From Dyella amyloliquefaciens (lineage in GTDB: Bacteria > Pseudomonadota > Gammaproteobacteria > Xanthomonadales > Rhodanobacteraceae), in NCBI RefSeq assembly GCF_004296575.1, contig NZ_SAYT01000008.1:1-64000 (forward strand): a stretch of 64,000 bases of DNA, written 5' to 3'. How positions within the stretch are numbered: the first letter of the stretch is position 1; every line of letters begins with the position of its first letter. The notes under the pieces are model-generated. The model was given only the letters and a program-made list of their open reading frames with translations, was not told where the DNA came from and searched no databases. The position numbers and the translations under genes are program-made. This document shows positions 52,389-61,206 of the stretch, in pieces.

Positions 52389-53759
52389 CTACAGCAGCGC
52401 CAGCAACGCCGCCCGCGGCAACTTACCCGTCTCGTTACGCGGCAATGCATCCACCAGCTTGAGCGGCCGCGGCAGGAACACCGGATCCACCGCCTGGCGC
52501 AAACCATCGAGGATGGAGTGCTCGTGCATGCCGGGGGCCACGGCCAACGCTGCGATGCGATGGACACCCAGCGGGTCGCCGCCATCGAGCTGGAACACGA
52601 CGCCGTCCTTCACGCCCGGGATCGCCAGCAGACGGCGCGTCAGGTCACCGAGCGAAGCGCGCTTGCCGGCGATTTCCAGCATGTCGGCATGGCGTCCACG
52701 CAGGCGGAAGCGCTGGCCGCCGTCATGCAGGGAGACGATGTCGGCCAGCGTCATCGGCTCGTCCAGCTGCGGCGCGCGTACCTGCGTGCCATCGGGCTGC
52801 GGGTGCAGGTGAACGCCGTCGAACAGGGTCCACGGCTCGTCTGCCGCCGCGCGGCGGCTGGCGAAGACGCAGGTCTCGGTGGAGCCGAAGACCTCCAGCA
52901 GCGGGGCGCCGTAGCGCTCCTCGGCCGCCTGCGCCAGCTCCACCGGCATGGGCGCGGTAGCGGACACCATGGCAGCAATGGATGGCATCGCCACGCCGGA
53001 TTCGATCAGGGCGCGCAGATGCACGGGCGTGGTCACCAGGACACGTGGCTCGGGTACCTCCGCCAGCGCAGCGGCGACATCGCCAGGAAAGAACGGGCGC
53101 CCGGCATGCACGCTGACGTCGTCCAGCAGCGGCAGCAGCACGGACATCTCCATGCCGTACATGTGCTGGGGCGGCACCGTCGCCACCACGTGGAAACCCT
53201 TGCCTACCGCGGCATGCAGCATGCGCAGGTTGCCGGCGTTGCTGGCGTGGAAACTGCGCCAGGTCTTGGCATTGCCCTTGGGCACGCCGGTGGAGCCGGA
53301 GGTGTAGCCGATGGCCACCACCTGCTCGGCGGGAATATCCATCCAGGCGCAGCCGTCGGCAGCGTCGGGCGTATCGAGCAGGGCGGGCAGGTGGCGGTAG
53401 TGCGGCGGCGGGTTGTCCAGCGCCAACTCGCCTACGGCATAGCAACCCGGATGCGTGGCCATCACCTCGGCCACGGCTTGCGGTGCGCGCGAGGACGGCA
53501 GCAGGTTGGCCTGGCCACGCAGCGCGATGGCGCAGAACGCCACCAGGAAGGCATAGCGGTCTTCGCACAGGTTCACCGCGGTGGCGGCAGGCGGCAACTG
53601 GGCGGCGATTGCCTGCACATGCGCCAGGAACTGCGCAGCGCTCACGGGCTTGCCCTCGCGCCAGGCCACGGTGCGCTCCGGCCGGCCGGCCACCAGCAAG
53701 GGCAGGCCGTTGGCCGCCTGATCCCGCTGGAAGCTTTCGAAAACGATGGCCAAGCTCAT
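52389..53759 (-). CDS. AMP-dependent acyl/aryl ligase
   Basis: A 456-residue ANL-superfamily adenylating enzyme. The phosphate loop YTSGSTGVPKG, the FGSTETC motif, the hinge RLRGRHADMLEIAGKRAS and the catalytic Lys region PRNETGKLPR are all present. It is shorter than typical acyl-CoA synthetases and resembles the stand-alone AMP ligases of aryl-polyene/xanthomonadin clusters, but no ketosynthase, ACP or dehydratase genes are near. The substrate (fatty acid or aromatic acid; CoA or ACP acceptor) is unknown. Start at the ATG 53759; a TTG lies two codons upstream. Confidence 0.82.
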   Translation of the reverse strand: MSLAIVFESFQRDQAANGLPLLVAGRPERTVAWREGKPVSAAQFLAHVQAIAAQLPPAATAVNLCEDRYAFLVAFCAIALRGQANLLPSSRAPQAVAEVMATHPGCYAVGELALDNPPPHYRHLPALLDTPDAADGCAWMDIPAEQVVAIGYTSGSTGVPKGNAKTWRSFHASNAGNLRMLHAAVGKGFHVVATVPPQHMYGMEMSVLLPLLDDVSVHAGRPFFPGDVAAALAEVPEPRVLVTTPVHLRALIESGVAMPSIAAMVSATAPMPVELAQAAEERYGAPLLEVFGSTETCVFASRRAAADEPWTLFDGVHLHPQPDGTQVRAPQLDEPMTLADIVSLHDGGQRFRLRGRHADMLEIAGKRASLGDLTRRLLAIPGVKDGVVFQLDGGDPLGVHRIAALAVAPGMHEHSILDGLRQAVDPVFLPRPLKLVDALPRNETGKLPRAALLALL

Positions 53760-53942
53760 CTCCAAGGCTGCAAGTCAAACCGACGAGCCGGCAAGCGCAG
53801 GCCGCCATGCGAACGGGTAAACGCTGTGAGCCCGTTGAGGTCCCCATCCTCAGGGCAGCCACTGAATCCGCCCCTACCGGCGAGCCGTGGCATGCGGAGG
53901 CTGTTCATGATTCGCACCATTTTGCGAAACGAACAACCTCAG

Positions 53943-54515
53943 TCAGGCTCGGATGATAGCGCCTGAGATGGCGTCGCGTATGACGGTCGGTTTCTGCTGA
54001 TCCCCCACCGGGGCATCCAGCATGCCCTCGAGGGCGTCGCCGAAGTAGGCCTCGACGGTCGCCGCGGTACGCGCCGGTGGCTCGCCATGGGGGTTGGCGC
54101 TGGTGGACACCAGCGCGCCACCGAAGGCGCGGCAGAGTGCGGCGGCGGGGGCGTGCGCGGTCACCCGCAAGGCGATGCCGGCGTGCGCACCGGCCACCCA
54201 GTCGGGCACCGCCGGCGAACGGGGGAAGATCCAGGTATGGGGACCCGGCCAGCTGGCCCGCACCTGGGCCAGCACCTCGGACGGCACGGCACTGAGGTCG
54301 ATGTAGCGTTCGACCTGGGAAAAATCCGCCGCGATCAGCAGCACGCCCTGCGTGGCCGGGCGCTGTTTGAGCGCGAACACATGCTCGAACGCTCCCTGAT
54401 CATGTGGATCGCAGCCGAGGCCGAAGACGGCCTCGGTGGGGTAGGCGAGGACGCCGCCACGGCGCAGCAGCGCAGCGGCGGCATCAAGGTCGGCAAGAGT
54501 GAAGCGAGCCGCCAC
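53943..54515 (-). CDS. tsaC: threonylcarbamoyl-AMP synthase
   Basis: A 190-residue Sua5/YciO/YrdC-domain enzyme that makes threonylcarbamoyl-adenylate for the t6A modification of ANN-decoding tRNAs. It shows GGVLAYPTEAVFGLGCDP, KQRPATQGVLLI and STSANPHGEPPA. The length is that of the short TsaC form without the Sua5 extension. It starts with GTG immediately after the topA stop, indicating translational coupling. Confidence 0.92.
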   Translation of the reverse strand: MAARFTLADLDAAAALLRRGGVLAYPTEAVFGLGCDPHDQGAFEHVFALKQRPATQGVLLIAADFSQVERYIDLSAVPSEVLAQVRASWPGPHTWIFPRSPAVPDWVAGAHAGIALRVTAHAPAAALCRAFGGALVSTSANPHGEPPARTAATVEAYFGDALEGMLDAPVGDQQKPTVIRDAISGAIIRA

Positions 54516-57047
54516 TCAGGCGGTCGTCTTCTTGCTGGCCGCCTTTTTGGCGGTGGCCTTCTTCGTGGCGGCCTTCTTCGCCGTGGTCTTCTTGGCGACC
54601 GTCTTCTTCGTGGCCGTCTTGGTTGCCGCAGCCTTCTTGGTCGCAGCCTTCTTGGCGGTCGCCGTCTTGGCCGTGGCCTTCTTCGCGGCGGGCTTCTTCT
54701 CCGCAGCAGCCTTCTTTGCCGCTGCCTTCTTGAACGCGCCACGCCCCTTCTTGACCGGCGCCGCCGCGAGCAACTCGATGCACTGGGCCTCGGTCAGCGC
54801 CTTCGGCTCCTGGTCCTTCGGGATGCGCGCGTTCTTCTCGCCATCGGTGATGTAAGGACCAAAGCGGCCATTGAGCACCTGCACGCCGTTGCCGAAGTCC
54901 AGGATGGTGCGGTTGGCAATCATCTCCAGCTTTTCCTGCACGATCTGCAGGGCGCGCGGCAGCTCGATGGTGTACGGATCGTCCTCGGGCTTGAGCGAGG
55001 CATAGGTGCTGCCCTGCTTCACGAACGGACCGAAGCGGCCCACGCCCACGCTCACCTCGTCACCGTTGTCGGCCTGGCCGAGCTTGCGCGGCAGCTTGAA
55101 CAGCTCCAGTGCCTCTTCCAGCGTGATGGTGTGCATGCTGGTGCCCGGACGCAGGCTGGCGAACTGCAGCTTCTCGTCGGTGTCCTTGTCGCCGATCTGC
55201 GCATACGGCCCGTAGCGGCCCAGGCGCACCGAAACCGGCTTGCCGGATTTCGGATCAGTGCCCAGCTCGCGCGCGCCGGTGGCTTCGCTGCGATCGACCG
55301 ACTCGGTCTTTTCGTCCACCTGCTGCTTGAACGGCTGCCAGAAGCGCTCCATCAGCGGCACCCAGGCTTCCTCGCCACGGCTCACCGCGTCCAGCTCATC
55401 CTCGAGCTTGGCGGTGAAGTCGTAGTCGACGTAGCGGGTGAAATGCGAGGTGAGGAACTTGCTCACCGCGCGACCCACGTCGGTCGGCTTGAAGCGGCGA
55501 CTGTCGAGCAACACGTATTCGCGGTTCAACAGCACCTGGATGATGCTGGCGTAGGTGGACGGACGGCCGATGCCGTATTCCTCCAGTGTCTTCACCAGGC
55601 TCGCTTCGGAATAGCGCGGCGGCGGTTCGGTGAAATGCTGGTCGGCCGCGATGTCGTGCAGCGCGACCTGCTCGCCCACTTCGAGCTTCGGCAGGCGGCG
55701 GCCTTCGTCGTCATCGTCCGCGTTCTTCTGGTCGCGACCTTCCTCGTACACCGCCAGGAAGCCCGGATCGATCACGGTCGTGCCGGTCGAGCGGAACGCG
55801 GCGTCGCCACCGGCGACATGCTTGACTTCGAAGTCCACCGACACGGTGTTCATCGTGGCGTGGATCATCTGGCAGGCGACCGTGCGCTTCCAGATCAACT
55901 CGTACAGCTTGCGCTGCTCGTCGTTGAGGAACGAGGCCACTTCGCGCGGCGTGCGCATGGCCGAGGTCGGACGGATCGCCTCATGCGCTTCCTGCGCATT
56001 CTTGGACTTGGACTTGTAGGTCTGCGGATGGTCCGGCAACGCCTTGCGGCCGAAGTCGCGCGTGATCAGCTCGCGCAGCTCGCCCAGCGCATCCTCGGAC
56101 AGCGCCACCGAGTCGGTACGCATGTAGGTGATCAGGCCGACGTTGCCTTCGCTGCCCAGCGAGACGCCTTCGTACAAACCCTGCGCCACCTTCATGGTGC
56201 GGCTGGTGGAGAAGCCGAGCTTGCGCGCGGCCTCCTGCTGCAGCGTGGAGGTGGTGAACGGCGGCGCCGGACGGCGCTTGCGTTCCTTGCTGCCCACGTC
56301 GCTGACGGTGAGGCGGCCATGCGCTGCTTCCTTCAGCGCCGCACGCGCAGCCATCGCGTCGTGCTCGTTGGTGAGGTCGAACTGCTCGAACTTCTTGCCG
56401 TGCAGCTTGGTGAGCCTGGCGGTGAAATCACCCTCGGCATGGCGCAGCTGCGCCTCGATGGTCCAGTACTCGCGCGCCTTGAACGCTTCGATCTCTTCCT
56501 CGCGCTCGACGATCATGCGCAAGGCCGGCGACTGCACGCGGCCGGCGGACAGGCCGCGCTGTACCTTGCGCCACAACACCGGCGACAGGTTGAAGCCGAC
56601 CAGGTAGTCCAGCGCGCGGCGCGCCTGCTGCGCGTCGACCATGTCCAGCGACAGTTCGCGCGGCGCCGCGACGGCAGCCTTGATCGCCTTGGGCGTGATC
56701 TCGGAGAACACCACGCGATGGAGCTGCTTGCCCTTGGTCAGGCCGCGCTCCTTGAGGATCTCGCTGATGTGCCAGGAAATGGCCTCACCCTCGCGATCCA
56801 AGTCGGTCGCGAGGTAGATGTCGTCGGCCACCTTGGCCGCCTTGGCGATGGCATCGACGTGTTTCTCGTTGCGGTCGATGACCTCATAGGCCATGGCAAA
56901 GCCGTGGTCGGGGTCCACGGCCCCTTCCTTCGGCTTCAGGTCACGCACGTGACCGTACGAGGCGAGGACCTGGAAGTCCTTGCCGAGGTACTTGTTGATC
57001 GTCTTGGCCTTGGCCGGCGACTCGACGATAAGCAGGTTTTTTGCCAT
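54516..57047 (-). CDS. topA: DNA topoisomerase I
   Basis: An 843-residue type IA topoisomerase. The N-terminal Toprim domain has NLLIVESPAKAKTI and ATDLDREGEA; the active-site Tyr is in LITYMRTDSVAL. C-terminal Toprim-associated repeats can be read three times (VRLGRYGPYAQIG, VGVGRFGPFVKQG, LNGRFGPYITDG). No four-cysteine zinc ribbons are visible, unlike the Escherichia coli enzyme. About the last 75 residues are a Lys/Ala/Thr repeat tail, probably disordered and DNA-binding. tsaC follows without a gap. Confidence 0.96.
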   Translation of the reverse strand: MAKNLLIVESPAKAKTINKYLGKDFQVLASYGHVRDLKPKEGAVDPDHGFAMAYEVIDRNEKHVDAIAKAAKVADDIYLATDLDREGEAISWHISEILKERGLTKGKQLHRVVFSEITPKAIKAAVAAPRELSLDMVDAQQARRALDYLVGFNLSPVLWRKVQRGLSAGRVQSPALRMIVEREEEIEAFKAREYWTIEAQLRHAEGDFTARLTKLHGKKFEQFDLTNEHDAMAARAALKEAAHGRLTVSDVGSKERKRRPAPPFTTSTLQQEAARKLGFSTSRTMKVAQGLYEGVSLGSEGNVGLITYMRTDSVALSEDALGELRELITRDFGRKALPDHPQTYKSKSKNAQEAHEAIRPTSAMRTPREVASFLNDEQRKLYELIWKRTVACQMIHATMNTVSVDFEVKHVAGGDAAFRSTGTTVIDPGFLAVYEEGRDQKNADDDDEGRRLPKLEVGEQVALHDIAADQHFTEPPPRYSEASLVKTLEEYGIGRPSTYASIIQVLLNREYVLLDSRRFKPTDVGRAVSKFLTSHFTRYVDYDFTAKLEDELDAVSRGEEAWVPLMERFWQPFKQQVDEKTESVDRSEATGARELGTDPKSGKPVSVRLGRYGPYAQIGDKDTDEKLQFASLRPGTSMHTITLEEALELFKLPRKLGQADNGDEVSVGVGRFGPFVKQGSTYASLKPEDDPYTIELPRALQIVQEKLEMIANRTILDFGNGVQVLNGRFGPYITDGEKNARIPKDQEPKALTEAQCIELLAAAPVKKGRGAFKKAAAKKAAAEKKPAAKKATAKTATAKKAATKKAAATKTATKKTVAKKTTAKKAATKKATAKKAASKKTTA

Positions 57048-57096
57048 GAAACTCGGTATCCGCCATCAATGGCCACGCCCGTCCGGGGCCAGCCTC

Positions 57097-57125
57097 TATA
57101 TTTAGTTAAAGGCATGCCGACTCAA
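57097..57125 (-). promoter_or_regulatory. sigma-70 promoter of topA-tsaC
   Basis: On the minus strand TTGAGT (57120-57125) and AATATA (57097-57102) are spaced by 17 bases, in an AT-rich pocket about 50 bases upstream of the topA ATG. The spacing is ideal, and the hexamers match in four of six and about four of six positions. Confidence 0.65.
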
Positions 57126-57173
57126 CCGCGTCAAGCTCGATCATGTGAAAACGAGTCGCGCTACGGCTTTGCC

Positions 57174-58292
57174 TCAATCCGGCAGGCGCTGAAAGCGATT
57201 GCCGGGCAGGGCTTCGACCTTGCCTTCCAGTTCCAGCAACAACAGGGCGGACGTCAGGCCGGCGACAGCTTGACCCGTGCGGTCGGCCAACTCGTCGATG
57301 GCCGTGGGCGCATGCCCCAGCGCATCCAGCAACGCCTCGCTGGCCGCATCCATCGGTGCGGGCGGCGAGAGGGCTGCCGTATCTTCGAGCCGGCTGGCCA
57401 GTTCCCGCCCCAGCGCAATCGCCGCCGGGACAAGCACTTCCACGATCTCACTGGCCGTCTCAACCAGTCGTGCGCCATCGCGGATCAATTGGTGGCAGCC
57501 GCGGGCGAGCGGATTATGAATGGAACCGGGCAAGGCGAATACCTCCCGGCTCTGCTCGACTGCCAAGCGGGCGGTGATCAGCGAGCCCGAATGCAGCCCC
57601 GCCTCCACCACCAGCGTGCCCAGGGAGAGGCCCGCCAGCAGACGATTGCGGCGTGGGAAGTGGTCGGCCCGAGCCTGGGTTCCCGGCGGAAACTCGCTTA
57701 CCACTGCCCCTTGGGCCGCGATACGGCGAGCCAGCTCGTGATGCTTGCGTGGATAGACGCGATCCGGCCCGGTGCCGATCACCGCCACCGTGGGCACGCC
57801 GGCGTCCAGCGCCGCCAGGTGCGCCGCGCCGTCGATCCCGTCCGCCATGCCGCTGGTGATGACCAGCCCTGCCCGTCCCAGCGCCTGGGCGAAGGCACGC
57901 GCATGCGCCCGCCCGCTCAGGCTGGCAGCGCGTGCGCCGACGATGGCCACCTGCGGATACAGCAGCCACTGCGGCTCGCCCGCCACGAAGAGGGCAGCAG
58001 GCGGCTGCGGAATGGTCTCCAGCAGCGGCGGGAAGTCTTCATCGGTGCAGCACAGCAGGCGATGACCCGGCCGGGCCAGCCACGCCAGGTCCGCGGCCAC
58101 GCGTGCTGCGTCCGGTTGCCTCAGCCAGCCACGAGCGGCCTCGGGCAGCGTCGCCGCGTGCCGCCGGAGGCCATCCAGCACGCACTGGATGTCACCGTCA
58201 TGGGCGACGAGCTGTTCGCGCAAGCCGGCTGGCCCCAGGCCTGGCGTACGCAACAGGATCAGCCAGGCGCGGCATAGGTCGGTATCGATCAT
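57174..58292 (-). CDS. dprA: DNA-processing protein DprA
   Basis: A 372-residue DprA/Smf that loads RecA on incoming single-stranded DNA during natural transformation. N-terminal helical domain (LCRAWLILLRTPGLGPAGLREQL), central Rossmann fold (AIVGARAASLSGRAHA, TSGMADGIDGAAH, EFPPGTQARADHFPRRNRL) and C-terminal winged helix (about the last 60 residues). The ATG at 58292 begins at the conserved MIDTDLCRAW. The LysM gene lies upstream, separated by a terminator. Confidence 0.94.
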   Translation of the reverse strand: MIDTDLCRAWLILLRTPGLGPAGLREQLVAHDGDIQCVLDGLRRHAATLPEAARGWLRQPDAARVAADLAWLARPGHRLLCCTDEDFPPLLETIPQPPAALFVAGEPQWLLYPQVAIVGARAASLSGRAHARAFAQALGRAGLVITSGMADGIDGAAHLAALDAGVPTVAVIGTGPDRVYPRKHHELARRIAAQGAVVSEFPPGTQARADHFPRRNRLLAGLSLGTLVVEAGLHSGSLITARLAVEQSREVFALPGSIHNPLARGCHQLIRDGARLVETASEIVEVLVPAAIALGRELASRLEDTAALSPPAPMDAASEALLDALGHAPTAIDELADRTGQAVAGLTSALLLLELEGKVEALPGNRFQRLPD

Positions 58293-58314
58293 GGCCGCCC
58301 AGCCTAGGGCGGCC

Positions 58315-58349
58315 CCAAAAAGAAACGGCGCGGTGGTCACCGCGCCGTT
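58315..58349 (-). terminator. rho-independent terminator of the LysM gene
   Basis: A 12-base-pair stem (58324-58335 with 58338-58349) followed on the minus strand by TTTCTTTTTGGGG. It lies between the LysM stop and the dprA start, so the LysM transcript ends before dprA. Confidence 0.8.
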
Positions 58350-58371
58350 CTGTCATCCGATGCCGCGAGGC

Positions 58372-59499
58372 TTATTCCGGCAGTTCGAGCTTGTCCTGCC
58401 TGTGCACGGGGCGCAGGCCGTCCATGATCAGGCCGTAGCTCACGCGATCGAAGGTGCGGAACACCATCACGTGGCCCACGAACTCCTGCGGCAGCGTCAC
58501 GCTCTGGCCGGTGCCGCGATCCCAGCTGTTGCTGGCCACGTCGTCGGCAATCGTTTCGCCCGGCTGGTAGATCGAGTAGGTCTGGCCGTTCTCCACGCCG
58601 TCCTGCGCACCGATGTTCAGTGCCACCACCTGGCGCGGACCCACCGCGTCGTAGGCATCGGTGAAGGCGATGACGCGTGCATTGCCCGGCAGCGACTTCG
58701 GCGCATGCGGGTAGTAATACGGGTCGTACGGCTTGTCATCGACCGGCAGGATGCGGTCGCCCTTGCGGATCTCCATAGTGGAATCCAGCAGGAGCAGGGT
58801 AGACGGATCACCCGTGCGCAGCACTTCGGCGGTGCCGATGACGCTGACTTCAGTGCCGATTTCCTTGCCGCGGCCGTAGTGGCCGTCATTGCGAAAATCT
58901 TCCTTCCACGGCGTACGGATCATGGACACATCGCTGTCCAGCGGATGGGCCACAAGGTCGGCGCCGTTATCGCGGCCCTTGTCGCCGTCGAAATTGCGGA
59001 AGACCTGGGTCGGACGCACGATGACGAAACGCTGGCCGGGCTGGGCATCAAGATGTCGCACATAGACATTCCTGCCCACCGTGCCACGCAAATCCGCCTC
59101 TTCGAAACCCACGACGTACGGCAGCGCCGATACCTCGTTGGAGTCCAGCACGCGCATTTCCTTGAGAAACATGTGCAGCTCGGAAAGCGGAATCGCAGGA
59201 ATCGCGTCACCTTCGGTGCGTACGCGGGGCTGCAAGCCCACGCGCGGACCGTTGATGAAGGACAGGTTGAGCACATCCCCCGGATAAATCAGGTGCGGAT
59301 TCTGCACCTGCGGATTGGCCTGCCAGATCTCGGGCCACAGCCACGGCTTGGACAGGAATCGTGCAGAGATCGCCCAGAGCGTGTCGCCCTTGCGCACCGT
59401 ATAGGTATCGGGGTGATCGGCGCGCAGTTGCGCACCTGCAGCATAAACAGCCACTGTGACCAGCATGCCGGCCAGCAGCCCAATGGACTTTCTGATCAT
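58372..59499 (-). CDS. LysM-domain envelope protein
   Basis: A 375-residue exported protein. A signal peptide (about residues 1-22, ending VYAAGA) precedes one LysM module (about 32-80: DTYTVRKGDTLWAISARFL, WPEIWQANPQVQNPHLIYPGDVL) that should bind peptidoglycan. The remaining 290 residues form a beta-rich region with repeated RGTVGRNVYV / KGDRILP-like strands and no recognised enzyme motif. A role in envelope maintenance is likely; its common position next to dprA in this lineage is noted from general knowledge. A promoter is visible upstream. Confidence 0.9.
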   Translation of the reverse strand: MIRKSIGLLAGMLVTVAVYAAGAQLRADHPDTYTVRKGDTLWAISARFLSKPWLWPEIWQANPQVQNPHLIYPGDVLNLSFINGPRVGLQPRVRTEGDAIPAIPLSELHMFLKEMRVLDSNEVSALPYVVGFEEADLRGTVGRNVYVRHLDAQPGQRFVIVRPTQVFRNFDGDKGRDNGADLVAHPLDSDVSMIRTPWKEDFRNDGHYGRGKEIGTEVSVIGTAEVLRTGDPSTLLLLDSTMEIRKGDRILPVDDKPYDPYYYPHAPKSLPGNARVIAFTDAYDAVGPRQVVALNIGAQDGVENGQTYSIYQPGETIADDVASNSWDRGTGQSVTLPQEFVGHVMVFRTFDRVSYGLIMDGLRPVHRQDKLELPE

Positions 59500-59533
59500 A
59501 AACGGGAATCCCCCATCCCCCGACGCTCGGGCG

Positions 59534-59561
59534 AGTGTAACCGAACCGCTTGTTCACGCAA
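59534..59561 (-). promoter_or_regulatory. sigma-70 promoter of the LysM gene
   Basis: TTGCGT (59556-59561) and TACACT (59534-59539) on the minus strand with a 16-base spacer, about 40 bases upstream of the LysM ATG. Confidence 0.6.
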
Positions 59562-59688
59562 CCGTGCCCAGTTGGCAAAATGGCATGCCTTCCGGGGGCT
59601 TGGCGGCGTACAATAAGGCCCATTCTAGATCGCGCCCGGGCTTGGTTTTCACCGATTCGCCCGCAGTTTGAGCGCCTGAGGTAAAGCC

Positions 59689-60198
59689 ATGTCCGTCCTG
59701 ACCATTCTCGAATTCCCCGATCCCCGCCTGCGTACCAAGGCCGAGCCCGTGCGCGTTTTCGACGCGGAGCTCAAGCAGTTCGTGGCTGACATGTTCGAAA
59801 CCATGTACGACGCCAACGGCGTGGGCTTGGCCGCCACCCAGGTCAACGTGCACCAGCAGGTACTGGTGGCCGACATGAGCGAGGAAAGCAACCAGCCGCT
59901 GGCGCTGATCAATGCGCAGATCGTCGAAAAGGACGGTGCGCAGGTCTACCAGGAAGGCTGCCTGTCGTTCCCCGGTATCTATGCCGACGTCACCCGCGCG
60001 CTCAAGGTGAAGGTGAAGGCTCAGGACGTGGACGGCAACACCATCGAGCGCGAGTTCGAAGGGCCGCTGGCCGTATGCATCCAGCACGAGATGGACCACC
60101 TCGCCGGCAAGGTCTTCGTGGATTACCTCTCGCCGCTCAAGCGCTCCATGCTGCTCAAGCGCCTGGAGAAGCAGCGCAAGCAGGCGGCCAGCGCTTGA
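59689..60198 (+). CDS. def: peptide deformylase
   Basis: A 169-residue metal hydrolase that removes the formyl group from nascent proteins. The three signature motifs are complete: [15 protein letters not shown] (metal-binding Cys) and [10 protein letters not shown] (two metal His and the catalytic Glu). It is divergent from the LysM gene. A TACAAT -10 box lies at 59609-59614. The TGA overlaps the presumed TTG start of fmt. Confidence 0.96.
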   Translation: MSVLTILEFPDPRLRTKAEPVRVFDAELKQFVADMFETMYDANGVGLAATQVNVHQQVLVADMSEESNQPLALINAQIVEKDGAQVYQEGCLSFPGIYADVTRALKVKVKAQDVDGNTIEREFEGPLAVCIQHEMDHLAGKVFVDYLSPLKRSMLLKRLEKQRKQAASA

Positions 60199-61121
60199 AG
60201 CTCCGCGTCGTTTTCGCGGGCACCCCCGACTTTTCCGTCCCCTGCCTTGAAGCCTGCCGCGCCAGCGGCGCCGAGGTGGTGGCCGTTTACACCCAGCCGG
60301 ACCGCCCGGCCGGTCGCGGCCGCAAGCTGACGCCCAGCCCGGTGAAGCAGGCGGCCGAAGCGGCCGGCATCCCGGTCGAACAGCCCGAATCCCTGAAGTC
60401 CGCCGAGGCGCAGGCCACGCTCGCGTCCTATGCCCCCGACCTGATGGTGGTCGTGGCGTATGGCCTGATCCTGCCGCGCAAGGTGCTGGCGATCCCGCGC
60501 CTGGGCTGCTGGAACGTGCATGCCAGCCTGCTGCCGCGCTGGCGCGGCGCCGCGCCGATCCAGCGCGCGATCCTCGCCGGCGATGCCGAGAGCGGCGTCG
60601 ACCTGATGCAGATGGAGGCGGGCCTCGATACCGGTCCGGTACTGCTGGAACGGCGCACGCCCATCAGCCGCGACGACACCGGCGGCTCGCTGCACGACCG
60701 CCTCGCCGCACTGGGCGCGGACGTGCTCGCCGAAGGCCTGGCTCGGGTCATGGCCGGCGAAACGCTGGCGGCGCGCGTGCAGCCGGAAGAGGGCGTCACT
60801 TACGCACACAAGCTGGACAAGGCCGAGGCTCGGCTGGATTTCCAGCGTCCCGCGATCGAACTGGAGCGCCAGGTGCGTGCGTTCGATCCGTGGCCGGTGG
60901 CCGAGGGCGAGATCAGCGGCGAGCTGCTGCGCGTATGGGCAGCCCGCGCCGTCGATGGTCGCCCCGATGCCACGCCCGGCACCGTGATCGGCATGAGCCG
61001 CGATGGCATCGACGTCGCCTGCGCCGAGGGTGCCCTGCGCATCACCGCGCTGCAGCGCGCCGGCGGCAAGCGCATCACCGCGGCTGACTACCTCAATGGG
61101 ATGAAGACCCGCAGCAGCTGA
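60195..61121 (+). CDS. fmt: methionyl-tRNA formyltransferase
   Basis: A 308-residue enzyme that formylates initiator Met-tRNA using 10-formyltetrahydrofolate. N-terminal [19 protein letters not shown], the catalytic motif [14 protein letters not shown] and the C-terminal tRNA-binding domain are intact. No ATG fits; the TTG at 60195 overlaps the def stop (TTGA) and directly precedes the conserved start. The def-fmt pairing is the standard bacterial arrangement. Confidence 0.95.
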   Translation: MKLRVVFAGTPDFSVPCLEACRASGAEVVAVYTQPDRPAGRGRKLTPSPVKQAAEAAGIPVEQPESLKSAEAQATLASYAPDLMVVVAYGLILPRKVLAIPRLGCWNVHASLLPRWRGAAPIQRAILAGDAESGVDLMQMEAGLDTGPVLLERRTPISRDDTGGSLHDRLAALGADVLAEGLARVMAGETLAARVQPEEGVTYAHKLDKAEARLDFQRPAIELERQVRAFDPWPVAEGEISGELLRVWAARAVDGRPDATPGTVIGMSRDGIDVACAEGALRITALQRAGGKRITAADYLNGMKTRSS

Positions 61122-61206
61122 AGCTTTCCGTTCCCGGCGGACCGGAAGCGATTGAGGGCCTGGTCGTTGACTCCGCTTTTCATTCCCCTCCGCTAAGTTT
61201 CCTGCC

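Noticed and set aside
54087-58277. A 1396-codon open frame on the plus strand
   Set aside because: It lies antisense to tsaC, topA and dprA, all of which have clear family motifs. The translation is rich in Arg, Gly, Leu and Gln with no recognisable domain, as expected from GC-rich antisense frames.
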